Source: Streptomyces cylindrosporus (lineage in GTDB: Bacteria; Actinomycetota; Actinomycetes; Streptomycetales; Streptomycetaceae). Taken from it: a stretch of 64,000 bases of DNA. The position numbers and the translations under genes were made by a program. Shown piece by piece: positions 7,907 to 16,714 of this stretch. Within the stretch, counting starts at the first letter, position 1. Each line of letters opens with the position of its first letter. The stretch spans positions 1 to 64,000 of the forward strand of contig NZ_JALDAY010000010.1 of the NCBI RefSeq assembly GCF_022698165.1. Reading direction: 5' to 3'. The notes beneath the pieces were generated by a model that saw only the letters and a program-made list of their open reading frames with translations, was not told the origin of the DNA and searched no databases.

Positions 7907-8212
7907 ATGAGCGACGCGGTACCCGAGACGGAGATCACCGAGGAGACGGCGGAGCCGGAGTACGACCCGGCCGCCCCCGCCCCGCTGGACGTGACCCGCA
8001 CCCCCACCGGCAACGCCGAGGTCGACGCCCAGCTGGAGCGGCTCGGCGACGCCGACCACCTCGCGACGGACGGACACGTCGAGGTGTACGAGGATGTACA
8101 CCGGGGGCTGCGCGACGCGCTCACCGCGCTCGACGCCCGCCCGGGACCTCCGGCGCCCTCGCCGTCGTACGACCAGAGGGCCCCTTCACCCTCGTATGGC
8201 AATAGGAGCTGA
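7907..8212 (+). CDS. Small acidic protein of unknown function upstream of tlyA
   Basis: The protein is 101 aa. The N-terminal third is strongly acidic (ETEITEETAEPEYDP). A middle part with helical character (AEVDAQLERLGDADHLATDGHVEVYEDVHRGL) looks like the conserved core, and the tail is Pro/Ser-rich. No known domain is recognised. The gene sits just before tlyA (8 bp gap) and is probably in the same transcript. TAGCGT six bases upstream of the ATG suggests a leaderless start. Similar small proteins accompany tlyA in other actinomycetes, from memory. Confidence 0.75.
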   Translation: MSDAVPETEITEETAEPEYDPAAPAPLDVTRTPTGNAEVDAQLERLGDADHLATDGHVEVYEDVHRGLRDALTALDARPGPPAPSPSYDQRAPSPSYGNRS

Positions 8213-8219
8213 ACCGAAC

Positions 8220-9035
8220 GTGGCAGGAGTCGCACGCCGTCGGCTGGACGCGGAGCTGGTGCGCCGGAAGCTGGCGCGCTCGCGCGAGCACGCCAGCCAG
8301 CTGATCGCGGCCGGGCGGGTCACCGTCGGCAAGACCGTCGCGACCAAACCGGCCACGCAGGTGGAGACCGCGGCGGCCATCGTGGTCCAGGACGACGACG
8401 GCGATCCCGACTACGTCTCCCGCGGTGGGCACAAGCTCGCGGGCGCGCTCCAGGCGTTCGTACCGCGGGGGCTCGTCGTCGAGGGGCGGCGGGCGCTGGA
8501 CGCAGGCGCCTCCACCGGCGGTTTCACCGATGTGCTGCTGCGGGCCGGGGCCACGCACGTCGTCGCCGTCGACGTCGGCTACGGACAACTCGCGTGGACT
8601 CTGCGGAGTGATGAACGCGTCACCGTCAAGGACCGTACGAACGTACGCGAGTTGACGCTTGAAGCGATCGATGGGGAACCTGTGGATCTTGTCGTGGGTG
8701 ATCTGTCCTTCATTCCGCTCGGGCTGGTGCTGCCTGCCCTGGTGCGTTGTGTGAAGCCGGATGCCGACCTGGTGATGATGGTCAAGCCGCAGTTCGAGGT
8801 GGGGAAGGAACGGCTGGGCAGCGGGGGAGTCGTACGGAGCACGCAGCTGCGGGCCGAGGCCGTGCGGGGTGTGGCCCACAAGGCGTGGGAACTCGGGCTC
8901 GGGGTGCAGGGTGTCACCGCCAGCCCGTTGCCCGGACCGTCCGGGAACGTCGAGTACTTTCTGTGGCTGCGGGCCGGAGCACCCGAACTGGACCCGGCCG
9001 ATGTCGATCGTGCAGTGGCGGAGGGGCCGCGTTGA
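8220..9035 (+). CDS. tlyA: TlyA-type rRNA 2'-O-methyltransferase
   Basis: The protein is 271 aa, the usual TlyA length. The start is GTG 8220 with TAGGAG at 8203-8208. Residues 5-65 form an S4 RNA-binding domain (RRLDAELVRRKLARSREHAS). The rest is an FtsJ-like Rossmann methyltransferase with the SAM motif ALDAGASTGGFTD, then VVGDLSFIPL and MMVKPQFEVGK, and the final catalytic region GNVEYFLWL. TlyA 2'-O-methylates 16S and 23S rRNA cytidines and determines capreomycin susceptibility in mycobacteria. Its stop overlaps the start of nadK. Called hemolysin in old annotations. Confidence 0.95.
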   Translation: MAGVARRRLDAELVRRKLARSREHASQLIAAGRVTVGKTVATKPATQVETAAAIVVQDDDGDPDYVSRGGHKLAGALQAFVPRGLVVEGRRALDAGASTGGFTDVLLRAGATHVVAVDVGYGQLAWTLRSDERVTVKDRTNVRELTLEAIDGEPVDLVVGDLSFIPLGLVLPALVRCVKPDADLVMMVKPQFEVGKERLGSGGVVRSTQLRAEAVRGVAHKAWELGLGVQGVTASPLPGPSGNVEYFLWLRAGAPELDPADVDRAVAEGPR

Positions 9036-9937
9036 CTCAGAACCGAGCTCGTACTGTTTTCCTGCTCGCCCACACCGGCCGGCCCGCGGCGATCCGCAGC
9101 GCCGAGCTGGTCGTGAAGGGGCTGCTGCGCGAGGGCATCGGCGTACGGGTCCTGGAGTACGAGGCCGCCGACCTGCCGCTGCCGGAAGAGGTGGAGCTGG
9201 TCAAGGAGGCGACCGCGCAGTGCCTCGAAGGGTGCGAGCTGCTCATCGTGCTGGGCGGTGACGGGACGCTGCTGCGGGGCGCCGAGTTCGCGCGGGCCTC
9301 CGGGGTGCCGATGCTCGGCGTCAACCTGGGCAGTGTCGGGTTCCTCGCGGAGGCCGAGCGGGACGACCTCGACAAGGTCGTCGACCGGGTGGTCTCCAAG
9401 TCGTACGAGGTCGAGGAGCGGATGACCGTCGACGTCGTCGTCCACCGCAACGGGGACATCGTCCACACGGACTGGGCGCTCAACGAGGCGGCCGTGCAGA
9501 AGGCCGGGGCCGAGAAGCTGCTAGAGGTCGTGCTGGAGATCGACGGGCGGCCGGTCACCGGGTTCGGGTGCGACGGGATCGTACTGTCCACGCCCACCGG
9601 GTCGACGGCCTACGCGTTCTCCGCGGGCGGGCCCGTGGTGTGGCCGGAGGTCGAGGCGCTGCTGATGGTGCCGATCAGCGCGCACGCGCTGTTCGCGAAG
9701 CCGCTGGTGACCTCGCCGAACTCCGTGCTCGCGGTGGAGCTGCTGCCGCACATTCCCCCGGGGGTGCTGTGGTGCGACGGGCGGCGGACCTTCGACCTGC
9801 CGCCGGGGGCGCGGGTGGAGGTGCGGAGGGGGGCCGTGCCGGTGCGGCTGGCCCGGCTGCATCACGCCTCGTTCACGGACCGGCTGGTGGCGAAGTTCGC
9901 CCTGCCGGTGTCCGGATGGCGGGGAGCGCCTCACTGA
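9032..9937 (+). CDS. nadK: NAD kinase
   Basis: The protein is 301 aa from TTG 9032, which overlaps the tlyA stop (TTGA) and has GGAGGGG six bases upstream. It phosphorylates NAD to NADP with ATP or polyphosphate. The GGDGTLLRGAEFA motif near residue 75 carries the catalytic Asp, followed by VNLGSVGFLAE, the NE-containing ALNEAAVQK and the GSTAYAFSAGGP motif. The order tlyA-nadK-recN is ancient in actinobacteria. Translational coupling to tlyA is likely given the rare start and overlap. Confidence 0.95.
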   Translation: MTQNRARTVFLLAHTGRPAAIRSAELVVKGLLREGIGVRVLEYEAADLPLPEEVELVKEATAQCLEGCELLIVLGGDGTLLRGAEFARASGVPMLGVNLGSVGFLAEAERDDLDKVVDRVVSKSYEVEERMTVDVVVHRNGDIVHTDWALNEAAVQKAGAEKLLEVVLEIDGRPVTGFGCDGIVLSTPTGSTAYAFSAGGPVVWPEVEALLMVPISAHALFAKPLVTSPNSVLAVELLPHIPPGVLWCDGRRTFDLPPGARVEVRRGAVPVRLARLHHASFTDRLVAKFALPVSGWRGAPH

Positions 9938-9975
9938 GAAACCTCCACTCGCCCGGGTGACAGGGTGCCTCGCGC

Positions 9976-9999
9976 TTGTCCTGCCCTACCTCGTAAGGT
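9976..9999 (+). promoter_or_regulatory. Candidate DNA-damage promoter of recN
   Basis: TTGTC (9976-9980) is followed after 13 bases by TAAGGT (9994-9999), close to the LexA-independent RecA-NDp pattern TTGTCnnnn...TAnnnT used by PafBC in mycobacteria and seen before Streptomyces repair genes. The -10 ends seven bases before the GTG of recN, so the mRNA may be leaderless. The spacing is about one base longer than the mycobacterial consensus and the second half of the TTGTCAGTG element is poorly kept. Confidence 0.45.
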
Positions 10000-10006
10000 C
10001 TTCATC

Positions 10007-11737
10007 GTGCTGGAAGAGATGCGGATACGGTCGCTCGGCGTCATCGACGACGCGGTTGTCGAGCTGTCGCCGGGGTTCACCGCCGTCACCGGTGAGACGG
10101 GCGCGGGCAAGACCATGGTGGTCACCAGCCTCGGGCTGCTGCTGGGCGGGCGGGCCGATCCGGCGCTGGTCCGGATCGGGGCCGAGAAGGCCGTGGTCGA
10201 GGGGCGGATCACCGTGCCGGCGGGCGCCTCCGCCGTGGTGCGGGCCGAGGAGGCCGGAGCGGAGCTCGACGACGGGGCGCTGCTGATCAGCCGTACCGTT
10301 TCCGCCGAAGGGCGCTCGCGGGCGCACGTCGGCGGGCGCAGTGTGCCGGTCGGACTCCTCGCGGACCTCGCCGACGACCTCGTGGCCGTGCACGGGCAGA
10401 CCGATCAGCAGGGACTGCTGAAGCTGTCCCGGCAGCGGCAGGCCCTCGACCGGTACGCGGGCGACGCCGTGGCCGGGCCGCTCACCAAGTACGGCGAGGC
10501 CTACCGGCGGCTGCGGGCCGTCTCGGTCGAGCTGGAGGAGATCGTCACGCGCGCGCGTGAGCGGGCCCAGGAAGCCGACATGCTGCGCTACGGCCTCGAG
10601 GAGATCGCCGGGGTCGAGCCGCGTGCCGGGGAGGACGTCGAGCTGGCGGAGGAGGCCGAGCGGCTCGGGCACGCGGAGGCCCTGTCCTCCGCCGCCACGG
10701 CCGCCCACGCGGCGCTCGCCGGGAACCCCGAGGACCCCGAGGGCATCGACGCCGCCACGCTCGTCGCGGGCGCCCAGCGGGCGCTGGACGCCGTCCGGTC
10801 GCACGATCCGGCGCTGGCCGCGCTCGCCGACCGGATCGGGGAGATCGGGATCCTGCTGGGCGACGTGGCGGGGGAGTTGGCGGGGTACGCCGACGATCTC
10901 GACGCGGATCCCCTGCGGCTGGCGGCAGTTGAGGAACGGCGGGCCGCGCTCACCGCGTTGACCCGGAAGTACGGCGAGGACGTCAACTCCGTGCTGGCCT
11001 GGGCCGAGCGGAGTGCGGCGCGGCTGACCGAGCTGGACGGCGACGACGAGCGGATCGACGAGCTGACGGCCGAGCGGGACGCGCTGCGGGCCGAACTCGG
11101 CGGGCTGGCACAGGCGTTGACCGATGCGCGGACCGAGGCCGCGGAGCGGTTCGCGGCCGCCGTGACCGCCGAGCTGGCCTCGCTCGCGATGCCGCACGCG
11201 CGGGTGTCGTTCGAGATCCGGCAGACCGAGGATCCGGAGGGCGTCGAGGTCGGCGGGCGTGCGGTCGCGTACGGACCGGCCGGTGCCGACGAGGTCGAGC
11301 TGCTGCTCGCCCCGCACCCGGGGGCGCCGCCGCGGCCCATCGCCAAGGGCGCCTCGGGCGGTGAGCTGTCGCGCGTGATGCTGGCCGTCGAGGTCGTCTT
11401 CGCGGGCACCGACCCCGTGCCGACGTACCTCTTCGACGAGGTCGACGCCGGTGTCGGCGGCAAGGCCGCGGTCGAGATCGGGCGGCGGCTCGCGCGGCTC
11501 GCGAAGTCCGCCCAGGTCGTGGTCGTCACCCACCTCCCACAGGTGGCCGCCTTCGCCGACCGGCAGCTGCTGGTCGAGAAGACCAACGACGGATCCGTGA
11601 CCCGGTCCGGCGTGAAGGTGCTCGAAGGCGAGGACCGGGTACGGGAGTTGTCCCGGATGCTGGCCGGTCAGGAGAACTCGGAGACGGCCCGGGCCCATGC
11701 GGAGGAGCTGCTGGCGACAGCCAGGGCGGACGTGTAG
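10007..11737 (+). CDS. recN: DNA repair protein RecN
   Basis: The protein is 576 aa, the normal size for RecN, an SMC-like ATPase that helps double-strand break repair. The start GTG 10007 gives MLEEMRIRSLGV; ATG 10019 is an alternative. Walker A is GETGAGKT (29-36), a coiled coil occupies roughly residues 160-360, and the C-terminal head has ASGGELSRVMLA and Walker B YLFDEVDAGVGGKAA, followed by VVVTHLPQVAAFA. It has its own candidate damage-type promoter although nadK ends only 69 bases before. Confidence 0.96.
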   Translation: MLEEMRIRSLGVIDDAVVELSPGFTAVTGETGAGKTMVVTSLGLLLGGRADPALVRIGAEKAVVEGRITVPAGASAVVRAEEAGAELDDGALLISRTVSAEGRSRAHVGGRSVPVGLLADLADDLVAVHGQTDQQGLLKLSRQRQALDRYAGDAVAGPLTKYGEAYRRLRAVSVELEEIVTRARERAQEADMLRYGLEEIAGVEPRAGEDVELAEEAERLGHAEALSSAATAAHAALAGNPEDPEGIDAATLVAGAQRALDAVRSHDPALAALADRIGEIGILLGDVAGELAGYADDLDADPLRLAAVEERRAALTALTRKYGEDVNSVLAWAERSAARLTELDGDDERIDELTAERDALRAELGGLAQALTDARTEAAERFAAAVTAELASLAMPHARVSFEIRQTEDPEGVEVGGRAVAYGPAGADEVELLLAPHPGAPPRPIAKGASGGELSRVMLAVEVVFAGTDPVPTYLFDEVDAGVGGKAAVEIGRRLARLAKSAQVVVVTHLPQVAAFADRQLLVEKTNDGSVTRSGVKVLEGEDRVRELSRMLAGQENSETARAHAEELLATARADV

Positions 11738-11750
11738 GAGGGTCGCCGCA

Positions 11751-11756
11751 TAGGGT
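11751..11756 (+). promoter_or_regulatory. -10 element of a leaderless promoter
   Basis: TAGGGT ends exactly six bases before ATG 11763 and no Shine-Dalgarno precedes that ATG. The geometry predicts transcription starting at the A of the start codon. Confidence 0.55.
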
Positions 11757-11762
11757 GGGCCG

Positions 11763-12545
11763 ATGGTCAACCTTCCTGGCAGGACTGCCTCGTTCGGACT
11801 CGCCGCCGCCCTCACCCGTGCCGGGATCGCCGGGCTGCGCGCCAAGGCGCCCGGCGGGCGCGGGCGTTGGGAGCGGAAGAACTACGCCGGGCGGACGGTC
11901 GAGCTGTACGCCGGTCCCGCGACCGCGGTCGCCACGGCCGTCGGCGCCGGGCGCGTGCGGCCCGCCGCGGGGCTCGCGGTGCTTGCCGCGGGGGCCTGCG
12001 GGGCGTACGACGACGTCGCCGGGGCCGGTGATTCCCGGCGGGGGTTCCGGGCGCATCTCGGGGCGCTGCGGGGCGGGGAGGTCACCAGCGGGGCCGTGAA
12101 GCTGTTCGGGATCTCGGCGGCGGGGCTCGTCGCGGGGGCGCTGCTCAAGGAGCGGGCCGTCGACAAGGTGCTCGCGGGGGTCGTGATCGCGGGGGCCGCA
12201 CACTTCGTCAACCTCGTGGACGTACGGCCGGGCGCCGCCGCCGGCACGGTCGTCGCGCTCACCGCGCCCGGACTGCTGCGCTCCGGCCCCGGCGCGGAAC
12301 TCGCCGCCGCCGCGATGGGCGCCGCCGCGGCCGTACTGCCGGACGACCTCGCCGAGCGCACGATGCTCGGCGACACGGGGGCGCATGCGCTGGGCGCGGC
12401 TCTGGGGGCGGCCGTCGTCGCGAGCAACGGGCGGGCCGGGCTGGCCGCGCATGCCGCGGCGTTTGTGGCCGCGGCGGCTTTCGGGGAGCGGGTGAGCGAG
12501 GCGGCGCGGGCGGTGGTCCTGCCGGGGGCGCGCACGGCGGAGTGA
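11763..12545 (+). CDS. Divergent MraY/WecA-like (PNPT) membrane transferase
   Basis: The protein is 260 aa, strongly hydrophobic, and rich in Ala/Gly. It looks like a shortened, diverged polyprenyl-phosphate N-acetylhexosamine-1-phosphate transferase. GAYDDVAGAGDSRRGFRAHL matches the DDxxG and following basic loop (D83, D84). HFVNLVDVRPG matches the N-x-x-D motif (N150, D153). MLGDTGAHALGAALGA matches the GDxGSxxLG motif (D204). All three Asp positions known to be needed in MraY/WecA are therefore kept. The donor sugar is unknown and no family name is certain. It is followed by a GT4 glycosyltransferase gene, suggesting a lipid-linked glycan step. The transcript is probably leaderless. Confidence 0.75.
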   Translation: MVNLPGRTASFGLAAALTRAGIAGLRAKAPGGRGRWERKNYAGRTVELYAGPATAVATAVGAGRVRPAAGLAVLAAGACGAYDDVAGAGDSRRGFRAHLGALRGGEVTSGAVKLFGISAAGLVAGALLKERAVDKVLAGVVIAGAAHFVNLVDVRPGAAAGTVVALTAPGLLRSGPGAELAAAAMGAAAAVLPDDLAERTMLGDTGAHALGAALGAAVVASNGRAGLAAHAAAFVAAAAFGERVSEAARAVVLPGARTAE

Positions 12546-12631
12546 GGTGCGGGGCTTGCAGGGGCGCGCATGCCGGAGTCAGGCGCGGTCTTGCAGGGGC
12601 GCGCATGCCGGAGTGAGGTGCCGGGTCTGCG
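12525..12631 (+). repeat. Three tandem 35-36 bp repeats across a stop codon
   Basis: Three imperfect units begin at 12525, 12561 and 12596, each starting GGGGCGCGCA and containing GCCGGAGT or GGCGGAGT and a CTTGCA-like end. A 25-bp core is identical between units two and three (12555-12579 and 12590-12614). The first unit covers the last codons and the stop of the PNPT-like gene, so the array looks like duplications of the gene's 3' end into the intergenic space. The remaining 12632-12880 shows no gene and no clear terminator. Confidence 0.75.
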
Positions 12632-12880
12632 AGCCCATCCGCCCCGTTTCCTCCCCGGCTCCTTCACCGGCCTGCCCCGGAACCATCCCGTCCTCGCCCA
12701 TGTGGGTGACGTCGCCCCCGGTCGCGCAGGGGCTCCGTCCCTTCCGCGTTGCCCGAACCCCCGTCCGTGCTGGCATCCTTGGCGTAGTGCGTGGAGGAAA
12801 CCGCGCGGTACACCCCCTCCGCCCGGTCCTTCTGTACCTTCTTCGTGACCGCCCGACGCCGAACCAGGAGCCCCGGCCAC

Positions 12881-14014
12881 GTGAGCCCCGTCAGCAGCCA
12901 TCCGCCGCACGGTCAGTCGTCGCTGCGCACCGTGCAGGTGCTGGGCGGCGGCAACGCCGGCAGCAGCGCGCATGTGCGCTCGCTGGCCTCCGGGCTCGTC
13001 GCGAGGGGCGTGCGGGTGACGGTGTGCGCCCCTGTCGAGGCCGATCGCACCTACGACTTCACGGGCGTCGGCGCCGAACACGTGCACGTGCCGCGCAGCA
13101 CCGACCCGGCCTCCGTGGCCGCGCTCCGGGACGCGTGCAAGGACGCCGACCTGGTCCACGCGCACGGGCTGCACGCCTCGTTCCGCGCCGTGCTCGCGCT
13201 CAGCGGCCGCCGGACCCCGCTGGTCGTCACCTGGCACAACCGCGCGCACGCCGAGGGCGCCCGCGCCCATCTGCTGCGGCTGCTGGAGCGGCGCGTGGTG
13301 AAGGCCGCCACCGTGGTGCTCGGCACGAGCTCCGACCTGGTGGACCGGGCCCGGCGCACCGGCGCGCGGGACGCCCGGCTCGCCGCCGTAGCACTGCCCG
13401 GCCCGCGCCGGCCCGACGCACCCGAGGACCCCGACCCGGGCTCCAAGATCCGCGCCGAACTCGGCGCCACCGGCCGCCCGTTGCTGATGGCCGTCGGCTC
13501 CCTCGACCGCCACCGCGGTTACGACACCCTGCTGGACGCCACGCGCGCGTGGCGCCGCCTCGACCCCGTGCCGCTCGTGGTGATCGCCGGCGAGGGGCCG
13601 CTGCGGACCGCGCTGCAGCGCCGTATCGAGGACGAGGGCCTGCCCGTACGGCTCATCGGGCGGCGCGACGACGTGGACCGGCTGCTCGCCGCCGCTGACC
13701 TGGCGCTGCTGCCCAGCAGCCGGGAGTCGCGGTCGGTGCTCGCGCAGGAGGCCCTGCACGCACGCGTGCCGCTCGTCGCGACCCGGGTCGGCGGGATTCC
13801 CGAACTCGTCGGCGACGCCGCGGAACTCGTGCCGTACGGAGACGCGGAGGCCCTCGCCGACGCCGTGACGGCACTCCTCGACGACCCCGAACGGCGTGAC
13901 GCGCTGCGTGAGAAGGGCACCCGGCAGGCGGCCACCTGGCCGACCGAGGACGAGACCGTCGCCCAAGTGCTCAGCATCTACGACGAGTTGACCCAGCCGC
14001 TGCCGCTGATCTGA
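12881..14014 (+). CDS. GT4-family glycosyltransferase
   Basis: The protein is 377 aa. GTG 12881 is chosen because AGGAG (12866-12870) lies ten bases before it; frames further upstream give an unlikely Arg-rich leader. It has the two-Rossmann GT-B fold of retaining GT4 enzymes: VLGGGNAGSSAHVRSLASGL binds the acceptor side. LLMAVGSLDRHRGYDTLLDA and VIAGEGPLRTAL form the donor domain. The E-x7-E-like motif is in LPSSRESRSVLAQEALHARVPLVATRVGGIPELV. Sugar and acceptor are unknown. The neighbouring PNPT-like gene suggests both act on the same lipid-linked glycan. It is convergent with the PucR gene, 22 bp between stops. Confidence 0.88.
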   Translation: MSPVSSHPPHGQSSLRTVQVLGGGNAGSSAHVRSLASGLVARGVRVTVCAPVEADRTYDFTGVGAEHVHVPRSTDPASVAALRDACKDADLVHAHGLHASFRAVLALSGRRTPLVVTWHNRAHAEGARAHLLRLLERRVVKAATVVLGTSSDLVDRARRTGARDARLAAVALPGPRRPDAPEDPDPGSKIRAELGATGRPLLMAVGSLDRHRGYDTLLDATRAWRRLDPVPLVVIAGEGPLRTALQRRIEDEGLPVRLIGRRDDVDRLLAAADLALLPSSRESRSVLAQEALHARVPLVATRVGGIPELVGDAAELVPYGDAEALADAVTALLDDPERRDALREKGTRQAATWPTEDETVAQVLSIYDELTQPLPLI

Positions 14015-14036
14015 GGAGCCCTGTGAAAAGGGGGTC

Positions 14037-15665
14037 TCACGACACGTGCCGGCGTGCCCGCAGGGCCAGGCTCAACGCCAGTACCGTCTGCGGGTCGTCG
14101 AGGTCCGTGCCGAGCAACTCCCCGATGCGGGCGAGGCGGTTGTACAGGGTCTGGCGGTTGAGGTGGAGTTCGCGGGCCGTCTCCGCCTTGCGGCCCGCGT
14201 GCGCCAGGTACGTCTCCAGGGTGGGCAGCAGCGGCGGCCGGGAGCGGTTGTCGTGGTCGCGCAGGGGCCCGATCGCGCGGTCGACGAAGGCGGCCAGGTC
14301 GGGATGGTCGCGCAGCCGCCACAGCAGCAGGTCGATGTCGAGGCGGCGGGCGTCGTACCAGGGCCGGTCCGTCAGGCCCTGGGCCGCGGTCGCCGCCTCC
14401 GCCGCGTGCCGCAGCCCCGCCGAGGCCGCCGCCCAGCCGCCGGCGACGCCCACGACCACGACCGGCGGCTGGGCACCCGGCCGCTGCATGCCGGCCCGCT
14501 CCACCCCGGCCCGCAGCGCCGCCGCGACCCGGTCCGCCACGGCCGACCGCTCCGACTCCGACCGCAGGCCCAGCAGGACGAGGACACGGCCCTCGACAGG
14601 CCGTACACCCAGCAGCACGGGCACTCCGACCGACGCCAGCTCCTCGGAGACCGCGCGGGCCAGCACCGCCCAGCCGCCGCCGGGGGAGAGGGCGTCGCCG
14701 AGCCGCATGACGACCGGGAGCAGGGGGCTGTTGCCGGGCTTGAAGCCCAGGACGCGGGCCTGCGCGGGGGCGTCCTCCGCGGTGATGCGGCCCTCGGCGA
14801 GGTCGGTGAGGAAGTCGCCGCGCCCGCGCGCGGCCAGCTCCTCCTCCTGGCGGGCCTGCATCAGGACGACCGCGAGGATGCCGGCGGCACGCTCGGCGGC
14901 CATCCGGTGCACCGGGCCGAGCGGCGCCCGTACGGGCAGCAGGACCAGCCGGGCCCGTACCGAACCCGTGCCGGGGCCGCCGCCGGGCACGTCCACCAGC
15001 GCGGAACCGGCGGGCGGCGCGTCCTTGTGCTGGCCGCGCAGCCCCTCCCACACCTGGAGCGGATCCGCGCCCTCGGGCCCCGCCCCCGCCGCGTACAGCA
15101 GCTGCCCGTCGGTCGTCTCCAGGAAGACCGGGTTGCCGCTGAAGTCGGCCAGGATGCCGAGGACCTGAGGGACCCCGCCGCCGCCCAGGAGGGCTTCCGT
15201 GCAGCGGCGGTGCACCTCCTCGGCGCGCTGGAGGAGCGCGTAGTGGCCGTTGACGATCTCGGTGTGGATCTCCTCGGTGACCGTCACGAAGGGCACCTCG
15301 CGGTGCAGCTGGACCAGCGGGAGACCGGCCGCGCGGGCCGTGTCGACGAGGGCCGCGGGGAGGCGGGTGAAGCGCGGCCCGAGTTCCATGACGAGGGCGG
15401 CGATGCCGCGTTCGGCGAGGGTACGGACGAAGGCGCGTTGTTCCGCCGGGCGGGTGCCGAGTCCGTAGCCGGTGGTCAGCAGCAGCTCGCCGCCCTTGAG
15501 CAGCGAGGCGATGTTGGGCACCTCGCCGGCGTGCACCCAGCGAACGGTGCGCTGGAGCCGGTCGGCGCCCGCGAGCACCTCGGGCAGCCCGCTGCGCAGT
15601 CCGGGCAGCTCCAGCGCCCGCTGAACGGTGATCCCGGCGCCCTGGGTGTCGAATCTGCTGTCCAT
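14037..15665 (-). CDS. PucR-family transcriptional regulator
   Basis: The protein is 542 aa. Residues about 10-130 form the N-terminal PucR ligand-sensing domain (VQRALELPGLRSGLPEVLAG, LLKGGELLLTTGYGL). The C-terminus (about 480-540) is the PucR helix-turn-helix, recognised from LETYLAHAGRKAETARELHLNRQTLYNRLARIGELLG. PucR-type proteins usually control nitrogen or purine catabolism genes; the target here is unknown. A likely target or neighbour is the divergent LLM oxidoreductase gene, 92 bp away. ATG 15665 has TAGCGT ending exactly six bases upstream (plus-strand 15672-15677), predicting a leaderless mRNA. Confidence 0.92.
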   Translation of the reverse strand: MDSRFDTQGAGITVQRALELPGLRSGLPEVLAGADRLQRTVRWVHAGEVPNIASLLKGGELLLTTGYGLGTRPAEQRAFVRTLAERGIAALVMELGPRFTRLPAALVDTARAAGLPLVQLHREVPFVTVTEEIHTEIVNGHYALLQRAEEVHRRCTEALLGGGGVPQVLGILADFSGNPVFLETTDGQLLYAAGAGPEGADPLQVWEGLRGQHKDAPPAGSALVDVPGGGPGTGSVRARLVLLPVRAPLGPVHRMAAERAAGILAVVLMQARQEEELAARGRGDFLTDLAEGRITAEDAPAQARVLGFKPGNSPLLPVVMRLGDALSPGGGWAVLARAVSEELASVGVPVLLGVRPVEGRVLVLLGLRSESERSAVADRVAAALRAGVERAGMQRPGAQPPVVVVGVAGGWAAASAGLRHAAEAATAAQGLTDRPWYDARRLDIDLLLWRLRDHPDLAAFVDRAIGPLRDHDNRSRPPLLPTLETYLAHAGRKAETARELHLNRQTLYNRLARIGELLGTDLDDPQTVLALSLALRARRHVS

Positions 15666-15757
15666 AGGTGGACGCTACCTGCGCGGATGCCTTCAGGTCA
15701 GCCTGGTGACAGCCGGCCCTCCGGGTTCGGGCGGGCATGACGGGGTAGCGGCCCGGC

Positions 15758-16714
15758 ATGGACTTCAGTGTGGTCGCCGTGGCGCGGGAGGACGACAGTC
15801 CGGTCGAGGAGCCGTTACGGGTGGCGGTGGCCGCCGATCGGCTGGGGTACCGCGAGGTGTGGGCCGGGGAGGGGCCTACGTGGGACTCCTTCGTGCTCGC
15901 GACGGCGATCGGGCGGGCCACCGAACGGGTCGCGCTGACGGCGGGGCCGGTGCCGGTGTCGGTGCGGGACGCGTACACCGTGGCCCGGGGTGCCGCCTCG
16001 GTCGGGGCCCTGACCGGGCGGCCCGTCGGCGTGGCGCTGGGCACGTCCAGCAAGCGGGTCGTCGAGGGCGTGCACGGGCGGCCCAGGGTGCGGCCCGCCG
16101 CCGTACTGGAGGAGTCCGCGGCGGCCGTACGGGCCCTCCTGCACGGCGTGGAGGGCGAACCGGTCGTCCCCGGCAGCGACTTCCGGCGCCGGCTCGCGCC
16201 GCCCGGCGGGCCGCTCACCGTGGCCGCGTTCGGCGACCGCGCGATCGGCACGGCGGCCGCGCATGCCGACCGCATGCTGCTGGACGTGGTCTCGCCGGAG
16301 CAGGTGCGCGCCCTGCGGGCCCGCCTCGACGCGGCGGCGGCGCGGCTGGGCCGTACACCGCCCGCGCTCGCCGCGTGGCTGCCGGCCGCCGTCGACCCCG
16401 GCCCCGAGTCCCTCGCCCAGGTGCTGGGCAGCATCGCCGGCTATCTGACCGTGCCGGGCTACCGCGAGGTGTTCGCCGAGGCGGGCTTCTCCAAGGCCGT
16501 GGAGCTGGCCGCGTCCGGCGCCGACCGCGGCACGCTGGTGCGCGCCCTGCCACCGGAGGCCGCCACCACGCTGGGCCTGGTCGGCGACCTCGCCACGGTA
16601 CGCGCGCGTGTCGCCGACTACGCCGAGGCCGGCCTGGACGAGATCGCCCTGGTCCCGGCGACTGCGGGAGACCCGGCGGGGGAGCGGACACTCACCGCGC
16701 TCGGGCCGGCTTGA
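15758..16714 (+). CDS. LLM-class flavin/F420-dependent oxidoreductase
   Basis: The protein is 318 aa and has the luciferase-like TIM-barrel pattern: LRVAVAADRLGYREVWAGEG, TAIGRATERVALTAGPVPV, and TAAAHADRMLLDVVSPEQV. Such enzymes use FMN or, commonly in actinomycetes, coenzyme F420; the sequence alone does not settle which. The start ATG 15758 has TAGCGG six bases upstream (a weaker -10) and no ribosome-binding site. It is divergent from the PucR gene. Its 3' end overlaps the convergent flavin oxidase gene by 23 bp. Confidence 0.85.
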   Translation: MDFSVVAVAREDDSPVEEPLRVAVAADRLGYREVWAGEGPTWDSFVLATAIGRATERVALTAGPVPVSVRDAYTVARGAASVGALTGRPVGVALGTSSKRVVEGVHGRPRVRPAAVLEESAAAVRALLHGVEGEPVVPGSDFRRRLAPPGGPLTVAAFGDRAIGTAAAHADRMLLDVVSPEQVRALRARLDAAAARLGRTPPALAAWLPAAVDPGPESLAQVLGSIAGYLTVPGYREVFAEAGFSKAVELAASGADRGTLVRALPPEAATTLGLVGDLATVRARVADYAEAGLDEIALVPATAGDPAGERTLTALGPA

